Counted from the first letter of the stretch, positions 8,058 through 15,382 are shown. The stretch is 16,042 bases of DNA from an uncultured Lachnospiraceae bacterium (GCA_934437985.1 CAKSBI010000045.1:1-16042), one strand, 5' to 3'. Notes: generated from the letters alone by a model not told the origin. Made by a program: numbers and translations.

Positions 8058-9389
8058 CTATACATACTGGAAGACAGATGAGATAAGTATGATCACCATA
8101 CATACCGGCACCACATATTTAATAATAACCCTGAACATTCCCTTTGACTTGAAATTTCCTGATGATTCAACCTCATTAATTATCACATCCGGACCAGTCA
8201 CAAAGCCCACAAATAACGCAAGGAATAGGGCTACTATCGGCATCAGTATGTTATTACTTATGTAATCAAAGAAGTCAAGTATCGACATTCCGAATATTGT
8301 GATATTGGACCATATTCCAAATCCTAATGAAGATGGTATGGCTATAATAAACGAAACTATCATAACCCCTACACATATCCATTCCCTCTTAATATTAGTC
8401 TTATCAACAAAAACAGATACGATAGTCTCCATAAGTGATATTGCCGACGTCAGTGCAGCAAATAATACAAGGACAAAAAATGTAAATCCTATCACATGCC
8501 CTCCCGGTATCGAATCAAATACTTTCGGAAGTGTAACAAACATCAGTGTCGGACCCTTTTGAAGTGCTTCACTGTCCCCTCCTGAAAATGCAAAAACTGC
8601 CGGTATGATCATTAATCCGGCAAGAAATGCAATACCGGTATCAAATACCTCAATATGGCGAACAGCACGTTCAAGGTCATCTTCCTTATTCATATAGGAA
8701 CCATAGGTTACCATAATACCCATTGCAAGAGACATTGAATAGAACAGCTGTCCCATCGCCGCTACAACTGTTTTAAATGAAAAATGACTGAAATCAGGCT
8801 TTAAATAGTACTCAACGCCCTTCATTGCACCATCAAGTGTAAGGCAGTAGATTACAAGGCCAACCGACATTACAACAAGAACCGGCATCATAAACTTACT
8901 TACACGCTCAATTCCTTTATCGACACCAAGAATAACCACCAGCGCCGTAAGGAATAAGAATATACTCAGACAAATTACAGGTCCACCGGTCTCCCCGATA
9001 AATGACCCGAAAAAGCTTTCACCGGTTGCTTCATGGCCTTCGCCCATAGTATACACACCCAGGAACTTTACAACCCATCCGCCAATGACACAGTAATATG
9101 GGAATATAACCATGGGAACAAGTGTCTCAAGATAACCAATGAATCCAAATCTCTTATCAAGGTCACGATATGCCTCGATCGAGCTCTTACCGGTCCTCCT
9201 TCCAAGTGCTATCTGCGTTACCATAAGCGCAAAACCAAATGTTACAGCGAGTACAAGGTATACTAATAAGAAAATACCCCCTCCATACTTTGCGGCAAGA
9301 TACGGAAACCTCCATATATTACCAAGCCCTACAGCTGAGCCTGCTGCTGCAAGTATAAACCCCAATCTGCTCGAAAACCCTTTTTTCAT
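8058..9389 (-). CDS. Neurotransmitter:sodium symporter (NSS/SNF, LeuT-like)
   Basis: A 443-residue sodium-dependent amino-acid transporter with LeuT fold. The unwound TM1 signature GSAVGLGNIWRFPYL is at residues 17-31, where the sodium ions and substrate carboxylate bind. About 11-12 hydrophobic segments follow, consistent with prokaryotic members (MhsT and similar), which often have 11 helices. The frame is open up to 9470, but the ATG at 9389 has AAGGAG 6 bases upstream and gives the standard MKKGFSSRLGFILAAAGS N-terminus, so the 27-residue extension is rejected. Substrates in the family are mostly hydrophobic or aromatic amino acids; the one here cannot be read. It starts 49 bp after the small membrane protein gene with no terminator, so it probably belongs to the kinase-DUF5685-J operon. 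Confidence 0.92.
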   Translation of the reverse strand: MKKGFSSRLGFILAAAGSAVGLGNIWRFPYLAAKYGGGIFLLVYLVLAVTFGFALMVTQIALGRRTGKSSIEAYRDLDKRFGFIGYLETLVPMVIFPYYCVIGGWVVKFLGVYTMGEGHEATGESFFGSFIGETGGPVICLSIFLFLTALVVILGVDKGIERVSKFMMPVLVVMSVGLVIYCLTLDGAMKGVEYYLKPDFSHFSFKTVVAAMGQLFYSMSLAMGIMVTYGSYMNKEDDLERAVRHIEVFDTGIAFLAGLMIIPAVFAFSGGDSEALQKGPTLMFVTLPKVFDSIPGGHVIGFTFFVLVLFAALTSAISLMETIVSVFVDKTNIKREWICVGVMIVSFIIAIPSSLGFGIWSNITIFGMSILDFFDYISNNILMPIVALFLALFVGFVTGPDVIINEVESSGNFKSKGMFRVIIKYVVPVCMVIILISSVFQYV

Positions 9390-9438
9390 ATGCATCTCCT
9401 TAAAATAATTATTTGTCTGTGATCTGTCGGCCTTACCA

Positions 9439-9999
9439 TCAACTTCCCTTTGTACTAAGCTTTCTGCCATACCTTTTCATAAAATAAACATATGCCCTGT
9501 CAAAAACTATCCATGCTACCTGCGCCACCAAAATCAGGACAATCATAAGGATTGTATCCGAACCCGGATAATGTGTAAGCTTTTCAGGAAATAACGTACT
9601 AATTCCAGCAAGCTGCCCATACACAGCAATTATCACAAAAAGCATAACCTCAAATACACAGCACTTAATAAACCATGAAAGCCTTAACAGCCATCCGTTT
9701 TTCCCCTTTTTTCTATACTCTTCTATATATTCAGCAATAATAACGTATACTCCAAAGCACGTATATGTTATGCAGTACAGCTTCTGCGGTGACATTATCA
9801 GTCCGATTATAACTGTACACAATACATGGAACACCGCCGGAATTACACCAAGCCTGTCCTCAACAACCCCTGTAAGGAAAGCTGCTGCCGCAAGAAAAAA
9901 GAGTGTGCTGCTTTCAATATACCCACTGATAACCAGAATCAGTACTGATATTGCCGTCATTACAGATACATATGCTATATCCTTTGACTTTAAAAGCAT
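9439..9999 (-). CDS. Small polytopic membrane protein of unknown function
   Basis: About 186 residues. I do not recognise a named family with certainty. There are five to six hydrophobic segments (roughly residues 7-25, 28-44, 50-66, 72-90, 108-128 and 150-170 of this start), a [16 protein letters not shown]-terminus that recalls ECF S-components and YybS-like proteins, a charged loop near [13 protein letters not shown], and a basic C-terminus ([11 protein letters not shown]). The gene overlaps the end of the J-domain gene, whose last codons contain the ribosome site GGAGGAG, so translation is coupled. The ATG at 9999 is 10 bases from that site; a GTG at 10005 is an equally plausible start. 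Position suggests a role with the DUF5685 and J proteins. Confidence 0.75.
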   Translation of the reverse strand: MLLKSKDIAYVSVMTAISVLILVISGYIESSTLFFLAAAAFLTGVVEDRLGVIPAVFHVLCTVIIGLIMSPQKLYCITYTCFGVYVIIAEYIEEYRKKGKNGWLLRLSWFIKCCVFEVMLFVIIAVYGQLAGISTLFPEKLTHYPGSDTILMIVLILVAQVAWIVFDRAYVYFMKRYGRKLSTKGS

Positions 10000-10439
10000 G
10001 AACACAAATCTCCTCCCATACATTCACACATAGTATCAAGACACCACAGATCACAGCACATATTGCCTGTTCCACACCCTGAACAGTCATCTCCTGTATT
10101 CTGGGGTCCCCTTCCGTAATTCCTTCCATAATCATCATATCTCCGGTTATTATATCCCTGGCTGCCATTACCCTGATAACTACCCTGGTTATATTCTCCC
10201 TGATAATTACCCTGATTATAAGCATTCTGGCCATAGCTGCCTGCTCTTCCTTCACGCATATCCATAATCTGTCTGTATGCATCCTGAACTTCCTTGAACT
10301 TTTCTTCTGCAAGCTCCGCCAGCGGATTATCATTATATGAATCCGGATGGTACTTTCTGCTAAGGTCTCTGTATGCCCTTTTTACTTCATCATCACTCGC
10401 ATCAGGCTGTATACCTAATACTGAATATGGGTCTGTCAT
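9990..10439 (-). CDS. J-domain protein with Gly/Asn/Gln/Tyr-rich linker and Cys-rich tail
   Basis: A 149-residue short DnaJ-like protein. The J domain occupies residues 1-62 with the essential HPD at 31-33 (RKYHPDS), so it should stimulate a DnaK ATPase. A low-complexity linker at about 68-112 holds imperfect repeats (YNQGNYQGE / YNQGSYQGN). The final 31 residues carry nine cysteines (119, 122, 128, 129, 133, 138, 140, 146, 148), a possible metal or Fe-S cluster site or a scaffold. It lacks the DnaJ zinc finger and C-terminal substrate domains, so it is a specialised co-chaperone rather than DnaJ itself. GAGGAG lies 7 bases before the ATG. It starts 1 bp after the DUF5685 stop and overlaps the next gene, which indicates tight coupling. 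Confidence 0.9.
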   Translation of the reverse strand: MTDPYSVLGIQPDASDDEVKRAYRDLSRKYHPDSYNDNPLAELAEEKFKEVQDAYRQIMDMREGRAGSYGQNAYNQGNYQGEYNQGSYQGNGSQGYNNRRYDDYGRNYGRGPQNTGDDCSGCGTGNMCCDLWCLDTMCECMGGDLCSCF

Positions 10440-10440
10440 A

Positions 10441-11298
10441 TTATGTCTCCTCTCTGCTGTTTTTTTCTCTCTGCTGTTTTTCTCTCTCTGCCTTCATCTT
10501 ATCAAACCTGTTCCATACCCCGGCATACAGTATATTGCCTAATATGTCAGAATACTGCATACATGGCAGCTTCCTATACTCCGAGGCTGCCTGTGCCATC
10601 TCATTATGCAGCATGGCTTCAATGTATTCATGGTAATCTTCACGGCTTCTGCATGGCTTCAGGGGGTTAAAGCTCCCCTCTTTTATATCCTCCTCCAGAT
10701 CATCATACGCATCCATTATATATATAAATCTGCCCAAATGAAAGGCTAACTGTGATAAAATATCTGTAAAAATATCTTGTTTAAATATAAAAAGCTCCTT
10801 CATCATGTTTCCAAAGCAGTCTGCAGGGCCAAATATATCCATATCACCTGTCTTTTCTTTCTTTGCAAGCTCATTCAGCCAGGAAGATATATTCTGTTCC
10901 TTATGTCCATATATCCCTGCGGCCTTCTGCTTCCTGCGCTTATATAATTTCATTCCGATTCGTGCCTTACCCGAACCCTCATCATTGTAATTATCCTCAA
11001 AATGATAGAATGACAGAATAATATTCATATCCGCAGCAAACTCCGTAACCTCGTTGGTTATAAACTTCTTTTTTCCAATCGGATGAATAAGACATCTTCC
11101 TTCATGGACATTAACAGGAACTTCATATACAGAAGACAGCAGAATTATCAGGAATGTCATATCATATGTCAGGGTTATCTGTCCGGTAAAACCATATTTC
11201 TGCTTTAAAACCTTACACAGACCACAGTAAAACCCCTTATATATCTCATAATCCTTTATTTTTAATTCCGATTTACGGATCTGTACATATCCAAACAA
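10441..11298 (-). CDS. DUF5685-family protein
   Basis: A 285-residue, mainly alpha-helical soluble protein that I assign to DUF5685 from its start ([20 protein letters not shown]) and its J-protein neighbour. Visible features are YCGLC at 24-28 with a third Cys at 69, an acidic FEDNYNDEG stretch at 100-108, a second acidic motif [18 protein letters not shown] at 196-213, and a charged C-terminal tail ([14 protein letters not shown]). The pair of Asp-rich motifs on predicted helices recalls isoprenoid/squalene-synthase-like folds, but no activity is shown. Translation starts at TTG (11298): AGGAGG lies 7 bases upstream, overlapping the stop codon of the kinase gene, and no upstream ATG fits. 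It is translationally coupled to both neighbours. Confidence 0.8.
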   Translation of the reverse strand: MFGYVQIRKSELKIKDYEIYKGFYCGLCKVLKQKYGFTGQITLTYDMTFLIILLSSVYEVPVNVHEGRCLIHPIGKKKFITNEVTEFAADMNIILSFYHFEDNYNDEGSGKARIGMKLYKRRKQKAAGIYGHKEQNISSWLNELAKKEKTGDMDIFGPADCFGNMMKELFIFKQDIFTDILSQLAFHLGRFIYIMDAYDDLEEDIKEGSFNPLKPCRSREDYHEYIEAMLHNEMAQAASEYRKLPCMQYSDILGNILYAGVWNRFDKMKAEREKQQREKNSREET

Positions 11299-11309
11299 CA
11301 GATTCCCTC

Positions 11310-13496
11310 CTAATCAGTTTTCTTAAGATATTTTATTATCATCTTTTCAAGCTTTTCCGGAATTATCGGTTTGGAAAGGAAATCAGCAAATCCCTGCTCA
11401 AGATACTCTTCCATCGCACCCTGCACGGCATTTGCAGTCAGCATTATGACCGGGGATTCCTTGCACATATGCTCAGTTTCTTTCATCTTCCCAAATGTCA
11501 TAACCCCATCCATTTCAGGCATCATATAATCCATAAAAACAATATCAAAATGTTGTTTTTTAATCATATCAAGGCATTCAGCCCCGCTTCCCGCCTCATA
11601 TACCTTTACCCCGGTTGCCTTTAACAGGTTGCGGAATACAACCCGGTTCAGCCTGTTATCATCAACAATCAGTATTGACGAAGCCGGAGAGGTAAAGACC
11701 GGCCGGTAATCACTCTTTTCAACATCCTCAGTATCACCCAGCCCAAACTTAAGCGGTGTATCATCAACAACCAACTGTGGAATATGGCAGTAAAATGTTG
11801 TTCCTGCACCATATTCACTCTCTACCTCAAGTCTGCTCCTCATTCTTGAAAGCAGGTTCGTTGTAATATTGAGGCCAAGTCCCGTACCCTGAATTCTGTG
11901 ATTCCGTGTCTCATCTATCCTCTCAAATTCCTTAAACAACTTTGGAATATCATCGTTCTTAATTCCAATACCTGTATCAGTTACATATATATCAACAGTT
12001 CCTTTTTCTGAATTACCTGTCCATCCAAGCTTAAGTGTAACCGAACCTTCATTAGTATACTTAACGGCATTTGACAACAGGTTCATAAGAACCTGCTCAA
12101 TTCTTACATCGTCACCAATCAGCACAGAGGGAATACCATCCCCAACCTCAAGACAAAACTCCAGATTCTTTTCCTTCGTCCTGACCTTTGTCATATTACA
12201 TACATTTTTAAGAATCTTCTTAATGTTATATTCCCTGTCAACAATATCCATCTTGCCGGCTTCAATCTTGGAAAAATCAAGGATGTCATTAATGAGACCT
12301 ATCAGGGTGTCCGTTGCACTTTTTATCTGGTTGGCATACTGCAGGATGGCACTGTCGTTACATTCCCTGATAATCATCTCATTCATGCCATATATAGAGT
12401 TAACAGGTGTCCTTATCTCATGTGATACCTTTGACAGAAAAGCTGATTTAGTCCTGTTGGATTTCTTCTCCATCTCTATCTTACGGTTATAAAAATTAAC
12501 CTGTTCTGTCCTGTCAAGCATACTGAAATAGCTTCCAACATAATTGTTATCCTTGTCATACAGACGAAGACATGCAACCTCAAAAAACCTGGTCTCACCA
12601 TTAACTACATGTTCTTCATCCCATTTACCATAATCCCCATCAAGCAGCTTTGACCGTTCAATATATACATTAAACTTCCGCTCAGCTTTTTCCGTATTTT
12701 TCTCCCTGCCAAGCTGGTTCCACATGCTTGCATTAGAATATATGCATTTTCCGTTCTCATCAAAAAATATAATTCCTGTATCAAGCCTGTCCATCATAAG
12801 TGTCTGAACCTTATTAACCAGTTCTCTAGGAATATAAAATAAAGCAAAATAATATATCGCAATAGACATCACACCATAAAATACAATCGATATATTAAGA
12901 GGGAGATGCAGCAAAACACATATACCATCCGACACAATAAGCAGTACAAATATCACAAGAACGCCAGTATACTTCTTCCGATAATACAGCGAGGCGTTAT
13001 ATATCCCATACAAAAGCATACATACGGTTATCAGAACCATCAGATAGCATATTACAAGATGTACATAATACAGATATGTAAAATTCTTCACTTCAAATAT
13101 AAGGTACTTCCCTAAAAGCATATGCCTTTCCATGCTGAATTCAATACCTGTCCTTATATTAACAAGAAACAGAATGCTGTCAATTACCGAGCTTACAAAA
13201 AACCACCATCTTATACGCGGCATCCGGTTAGTGTAATGCGCATACTCTTCCACGAACATACATAAAGCAAAAAGCATCCAGTCCATCATCAATGAAAAGA
13301 GAGAGAAACCTGTTACAGCAATAAACCTGTTAATTCCTGAAACATACATTATATTTGCCGCAATTGCCACAACACCTGCAAACATCAGATTCCCCATTCT
13401 TTTATCAAGAACAGACTCATGCTTTTTTGCCCTTACCGCACATTCAAACAATATTATGATCAATATAATAAGAAATACAATATATGCTTCTACCAT
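11310..13496 (-). CDS. 7TM hybrid sensor histidine kinase/response regulator
   Basis: A 728-residue hybrid kinase. Residues 1-225 contain seven hydrophobic segments. A PAS-like domain spans about 230-335, with a coiled coil before the kinase core. The H-box is SKVSHEIRTPVNSIYG (His359). The ATPase has the N-box NLLSNAVKY (Asn476), G1 DTGIGI (507-512) and G2 GTGLGL (537-542). The receiver has LIVDDNR, Asp656 in MDYMMP and Lys709. All catalytic residues are present. It ends in the receiver without a DNA-binding domain. The LytTR regulator encoded 70 bp upstream is the obvious candidate partner for phosphotransfer. It has its own promoter (13542-13570) and a weak ribosome site (AGAGAG). It resembles the kinase at 2773-5025 in layout but diverges clearly in the sensor, so the two should detect different signals. 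Confidence 0.93.
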   Translation of the reverse strand: MVEAYIVFLIILIIILFECAVRAKKHESVLDKRMGNLMFAGVVAIAANIMYVSGINRFIAVTGFSLFSLMMDWMLFALCMFVEEYAHYTNRMPRIRWWFFVSSVIDSILFLVNIRTGIEFSMERHMLLGKYLIFEVKNFTYLYYVHLVICYLMVLITVCMLLYGIYNASLYYRKKYTGVLVIFVLLIVSDGICVLLHLPLNISIVFYGVMSIAIYYFALFYIPRELVNKVQTLMMDRLDTGIIFFDENGKCIYSNASMWNQLGREKNTEKAERKFNVYIERSKLLDGDYGKWDEEHVVNGETRFFEVACLRLYDKDNNYVGSYFSMLDRTEQVNFYNRKIEMEKKSNRTKSAFLSKVSHEIRTPVNSIYGMNEMIIRECNDSAILQYANQIKSATDTLIGLINDILDFSKIEAGKMDIVDREYNIKKILKNVCNMTKVRTKEKNLEFCLEVGDGIPSVLIGDDVRIEQVLMNLLSNAVKYTNEGSVTLKLGWTGNSEKGTVDIYVTDTGIGIKNDDIPKLFKEFERIDETRNHRIQGTGLGLNITTNLLSRMRSRLEVESEYGAGTTFYCHIPQLVVDDTPLKFGLGDTEDVEKSDYRPVFTSPASSILIVDDNRLNRVVFRNLLKATGVKVYEAGSGAECLDMIKKQHFDIVFMDYMMPEMDGVMTFGKMKETEHMCKESPVIMLTANAVQGAMEEYLEQGFADFLSKPIIPEKLEKMIIKYLKKTD

Positions 13497-13541
13497 TAAA
13501 TCAACTCTCTTTTAGTATGAAAAAACGTATGCTAATATATA

Positions 13542-13570
13542 AATATACTATCAAACAATGTACAAGTCAA
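13542..13570 (-). promoter_or_regulatory. sigma-A-type promoter of the hybrid kinase operon
   Basis: The -35 TTGACT (13565-13570) and -10 TATATT (13542-13547) are separated by exactly 17 bp. The -35 contains the TGA stop codon of the LytTR gene. The start point should be near 13535, leaving a leader of about 38 bases. Confidence 0.65.
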
Positions 13571-14307
13571 TTATTCCGGCGCAAAAACGTTTCTACCAGA
13601 ATTTTTTTGTATTTCAGGCCTATCCCTAATTTGTCAACGCAGCCATGCATTGTAATATAACGGTTGACCTTATCAATATTTTTAATATGTCTTACGTTAA
13701 CAATGCAGCCCCTGAAACACATCACAAAGCTTCTGTCATCAATATCCCCCAGCAGCTTTTTACATGTCAGATATGGTATGGTATATTCTTTATCTGCAGT
13801 AACAATTCTCATACTATGATTATTACTCTGTGCGTATATTATCTTATCAATATCAATGCACTCAAGCAGACCCTCTGCCTGATAGATTACTTTCTCCGGC
13901 CGCCAGGATACAACATCATTTTCAATCTCCAGTGCCTCTTCGATTATCCTTTTGACCTGACCTGCATCAAATGGTTTTTCAAAATATCTGTATATATGTG
14001 CATGCGAATACAAAAACATGCCCTCATCACACACCCCTGAAACAACTATAACCGGTGTATATCTGTATTTTGCAACACCACGCATTTTTAGTATAAATGA
14101 AACACCTGAATTATCACTGCTTCTCCTCTCTGATTCAAGTATTATGTCAACAATAAACAGGCTGATTGAATTCGTCATTGCAATGCCAAACGCATCTGCC
14201 AGATTATCAGTTTCATAAACAGCCGTATTCACTTCGATACCCCTGATAATATTATTAAGTCTGTCCCTTGATACAGCATCCCCATCAAGCACCAAAATTT
14301 TTTTCAT
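13567..14307 (-). CDS. LytTR-family response regulator
   Basis: A 246-residue two-component response regulator. The N-terminal receiver (1-125) shows ILVLDGDAVSR at 4-14, predicted phospho-acceptor Asp54 (FIVDIILES), Ser90 in place of Thr, and Lys111 in FEKPF. A LytTR DNA-binding domain covers about 135-243 (IIYAQSNNHSMRIVT, then FRGCIVNVRHIKNID). LytTR regulators act on cell-wall, competence, bacteriocin and quorum-sensing genes. The acidic pocket is odd: the usual Asp-Asp pair is Asp8-Gly9. The frame is open upstream to 14418, but the ATG at 14307 has AAAGGTGA 7 bases upstream and gives the standard MKKILVLD receiver start. The hybrid kinase directly downstream is its likely partner. It is not beside lrgAB, the classical LytSR target, which lies about 11 kb away. 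Confidence 0.9.
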   Translation of the reverse strand: MKKILVLDGDAVSRDRLNNIIRGIEVNTAVYETDNLADAFGIAMTNSISLFIVDIILESERRSSDNSGVSFILKMRGVAKYRYTPVIVVSGVCDEGMFLYSHAHIYRYFEKPFDAGQVKRIIEEALEIENDVVSWRPEKVIYQAEGLLECIDIDKIIYAQSNNHSMRIVTADKEYTIPYLTCKKLLGDIDDRSFVMCFRGCIVNVRHIKNIDKVNRYITMHGCVDKLGIGLKYKKILVETFLRRNN

Positions 14308-14348
14308 GTAACAGTCACCTTTTATCTGTTTTGTAACCCAAACCGGCA

Positions 14349-14392
14349 TATATCTTCCTGAAAGCACATTTTTTCCCTGCGAAGCAGATATA
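14349..14392 (-). other. potentially structured leader of the LytTR regulator mRNA
   Basis: A 7-bp perfect inverted repeat (TATATCT, 14386-14392, with AGATATA, 14349-14355, in minus-strand sense) encloses 30 bases holding two smaller pairings, CTGC-TTC-GCAG and GAAA/TTTC. It lies about 40 bases before the start codon, inside the predicted transcript. It matches no riboswitch consensus I know (no GEMM, purine or preQ1 core). Confidence 0.3.
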
Positions 14393-14418
14393 ATGCCATT
14401 AGAGTAAACAAAAAACAT

Positions 14419-14448
14419 ATTTTAAGTTATTATGTTATCTTTTGTAAA
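14419..14448 (-). promoter_or_regulatory. candidate promoter of the LytTR regulator
   Basis: TTTACA (14443-14448) and TAAAAT (14419-14424) are separated by 18 bp, which would give a leader of about 105 bases. The region is AT-rich, so the call is tentative. Confidence 0.4.
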
Positions 14449-14493
14449 ATAATGATGTATAATTATCTTCAGAACCATGAATTCAGATATACA

Positions 14494-14560
14494 CAATCCA
14501 TATCCTGTCTGGGATCAATCTGTCACATTCGCGAAAAAACTTTCTATAGGATATGGATTG
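14494..14560. repeat. 67-bp element bounded by a perfect 13-bp inverted repeat
   Basis: Arms CAATCCATATCCT (14494-14506) and AGGATATGGATTG (14548-14560) are exact complements separated by 41 bp. After two mismatched bases, a further 5-bp ATATA pairing continues outward. It lies in the 275-bp gap between the XRE stop and the LytTR start. No T-run follows on the minus strand, so it is not a normal terminator. The spacer contains a TTCGCGAA palindrome. It could be a regulatory RNA hairpin, a protein-binding site or a small mobile-element relic. No target-site duplication is visible. Confidence 0.6.
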
Positions 14561-14582
14561 CTTATATAGATAGGAACAATTA

Positions 14583-14945
14583 TCATTTGTCATTTTTCTG
14601 CAATATACTGACCAGTTCATTAATTGTCTTGGATATCCTTGCAATAATAAGTTTATTATTATCATCAACTTTGGAATAATAATATATAAGCTCACGTATA
14701 CCTTTTTCATCCATATTGCCGGCCTTGATATCATCAAAACCAAGCTCCATCCGGGAATCACTAAGGCAAAGCAGGTAATCTGTCGTAACTCCAAAATATC
14801 TTGAGCAGCGGATTATCATGTCCTCATTCATCATCGCATTATTATTCTCATACCTGCTTATCTGCTGTTGTGTTGTGCTAAGAGCATAAGCCAGTTCTTC
14901 CTGAGATATGTTAAGTTCTTTTCTTAACTGTGCCATTCTGCTCAT
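14583..14945 (-). CDS. XRE-family helix-turn-helix transcriptional regulator
   Basis: A 120-residue Cro/C1-type regulator. The helix-turn-helix covers about residues 5-58 (LRKELNISQEELAYALST, recognition helix TTQQQISRYENN), ending in the common FGVTTDYLL segment. A C-terminal helical part (about 78-116, IRELIYYYSKV and the RISKTINELVSIL stretch) is probably for dimerisation. The frame is open to 15008, but AGGAGG lies 10 bases before the ATG at 14945 and 7 bases before an in-frame TTG at 14948; an ATG at 14936 is another option. The upstream region contains several palindromes fit for autoregulation. It is transcribed toward the LytTR regulator with no terminator between them apart from the unusual inverted repeat. 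Confidence 0.9.
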   Translation of the reverse strand: MSRMAQLRKELNISQEELAYALSTTQQQISRYENNNAMMNEDMIIRCSRYFGVTTDYLLCLSDSRMELGFDDIKAGNMDEKGIRELIYYYSKVDDNNKLIIARISKTINELVSILQKNDK

Positions 14946-14979
14946 CAACAATTGCCCTCCTGTTAAAACTTCCCGCATT

Positions 14980-15008
14980 ATTATCAGAATATGCAGTGAT
15001 AATAACAA
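14980..15008 (-). promoter_or_regulatory. candidate promoter of the XRE regulator
   Basis: TTGTTA (15003-15008) and GATAAT (14980-14985) are 17 bp apart and about 35 bp before the start codon. A competing pair further upstream, TTGGGC with TATATT at 18 bp, is also possible. Confidence 0.4.
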
Positions 15009-15035
15009 ATTATAAATATACTATTCTCACTTTTC

Positions 15036-15098
15036 TACGCCCAAATAGCGTATTTACAACAATTAATTGTTAAATGTTACAAAAAAATACATTTAACA
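15036..15098. repeat. cluster of palindromes upstream of the XRE gene (candidate operators)
   Basis: Three inverted repeats lie side by side: TACGC-N7-GCGTA (15036-15052), a perfect 14-bp palindrome AACAATTAATTGTT (15058-15071), and TGTTAAATGT-N11-ACATTTAACA (15068-15098), which overlaps the second. They flank or lie just upstream of the candidate XRE promoters, as expected for an autoregulated repressor. Operator function is inferred. Confidence 0.45.
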
Positions 15099-15101
15099 TG
15101 C

Positions 15102-15151
15102 AAAAAAGTGCCTCTCCATTGTTCCTGTTTCAAAAAACAAGGGAGCTGCAC
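15102..15151 (-). terminator. Rho-independent terminator downstream of the tspO remnant
   Basis: A 16-base stem with a few mismatches pairs 15108-15123 with 15136-15151 (outer GTGC/GCAC, inner CTTGTT/AACAATG-type pairing) around a 12-base loop. It is followed on the minus strand by six T's (15102-15107). It would end transcripts arriving from the DUF6033/tspO side and insulate the XRE gene. Confidence 0.65.
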
Positions 15152-15202
15152 TCTTATTGTGCCTGCTGCAAATACGCTTTCAAAGCCATCCGCAGTAAAA
15201 TA

Positions 15203-15340
15203 TTATTTTGTATTACTGATTACAATTGCCAGATTCAGATATGCTGCAAAAGTTAACCATACAAGATACGCCGCTATTCCCATCAGTGTATACAATATTG
15301 TCCACACAACAGGGAATAACCAGTCCGGCGGTGCCAGCAT
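15203..15340 (-). pseudogene. tspO: tspO/MBR (tryptophan-rich sensory protein) remnant with internal deletion
   Basis: A 45-codon open stretch encodes APPDWLFPVVWTILYTLMG, then IAAYLVW, joined directly to LTFAAYLNLAIVISNTK and a stop. The first part is the TspO loop and second helix; the last part is the C-terminal end of the fifth helix. Family members are about 150-160 residues, so the first helix and everything from late helix 2 to mid helix 5 are missing. Upstream, the frame has TAG TGA TAA just before CAT ATG, and no ribosome site is present. The join falls where a Tyr-Leu-x-Trp sequence would occur at both ends, so a short-repeat deletion is likely. It cannot make a functional TspO (porphyrin- and cholesterol-binding membrane protein). 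Confidence 0.75.
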
Positions 15341-15382
15341 ATGTTATCACTATAAATTTAATCAAATTTTACAATTACATCT

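Noticed and set aside
9390..9470. 27-residue extension of the NSS transporter
   Set aside because: The AAGGAG ribosome site falls within it, 6 bases before the ATG at 9389, which gives the standard family N-terminus.
10170..10235. Short tandem repeats in the J-protein gene considered as a repeat array
   Set aside because: They encode the Gly/Asn/Gln/Tyr linker in frame, are only two imperfect units, and have no spacer structure. No CRISPR array is present in the window.
14308..14418. 37-residue extension of the LytTR regulator
   Set aside because: It would cover the leader. The receiver fold starts at MKKILVLD, with its own ribosome site.
14452..14679. Plus-strand ORF through the 13-bp inverted repeat, considered as a small transposon or peptide gene
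   Set aside because: It overlaps the XRE gene antisense, has no ribosome site, and its translation resembles neither a transposase nor a pheromone precursor.
14308..15100. agr/quorum-sensing peptide system around the LytTR and XRE regulators
   Set aside because: No AgrB-like protease, ABC exporter or short signal-peptide gene is visible in the gaps.
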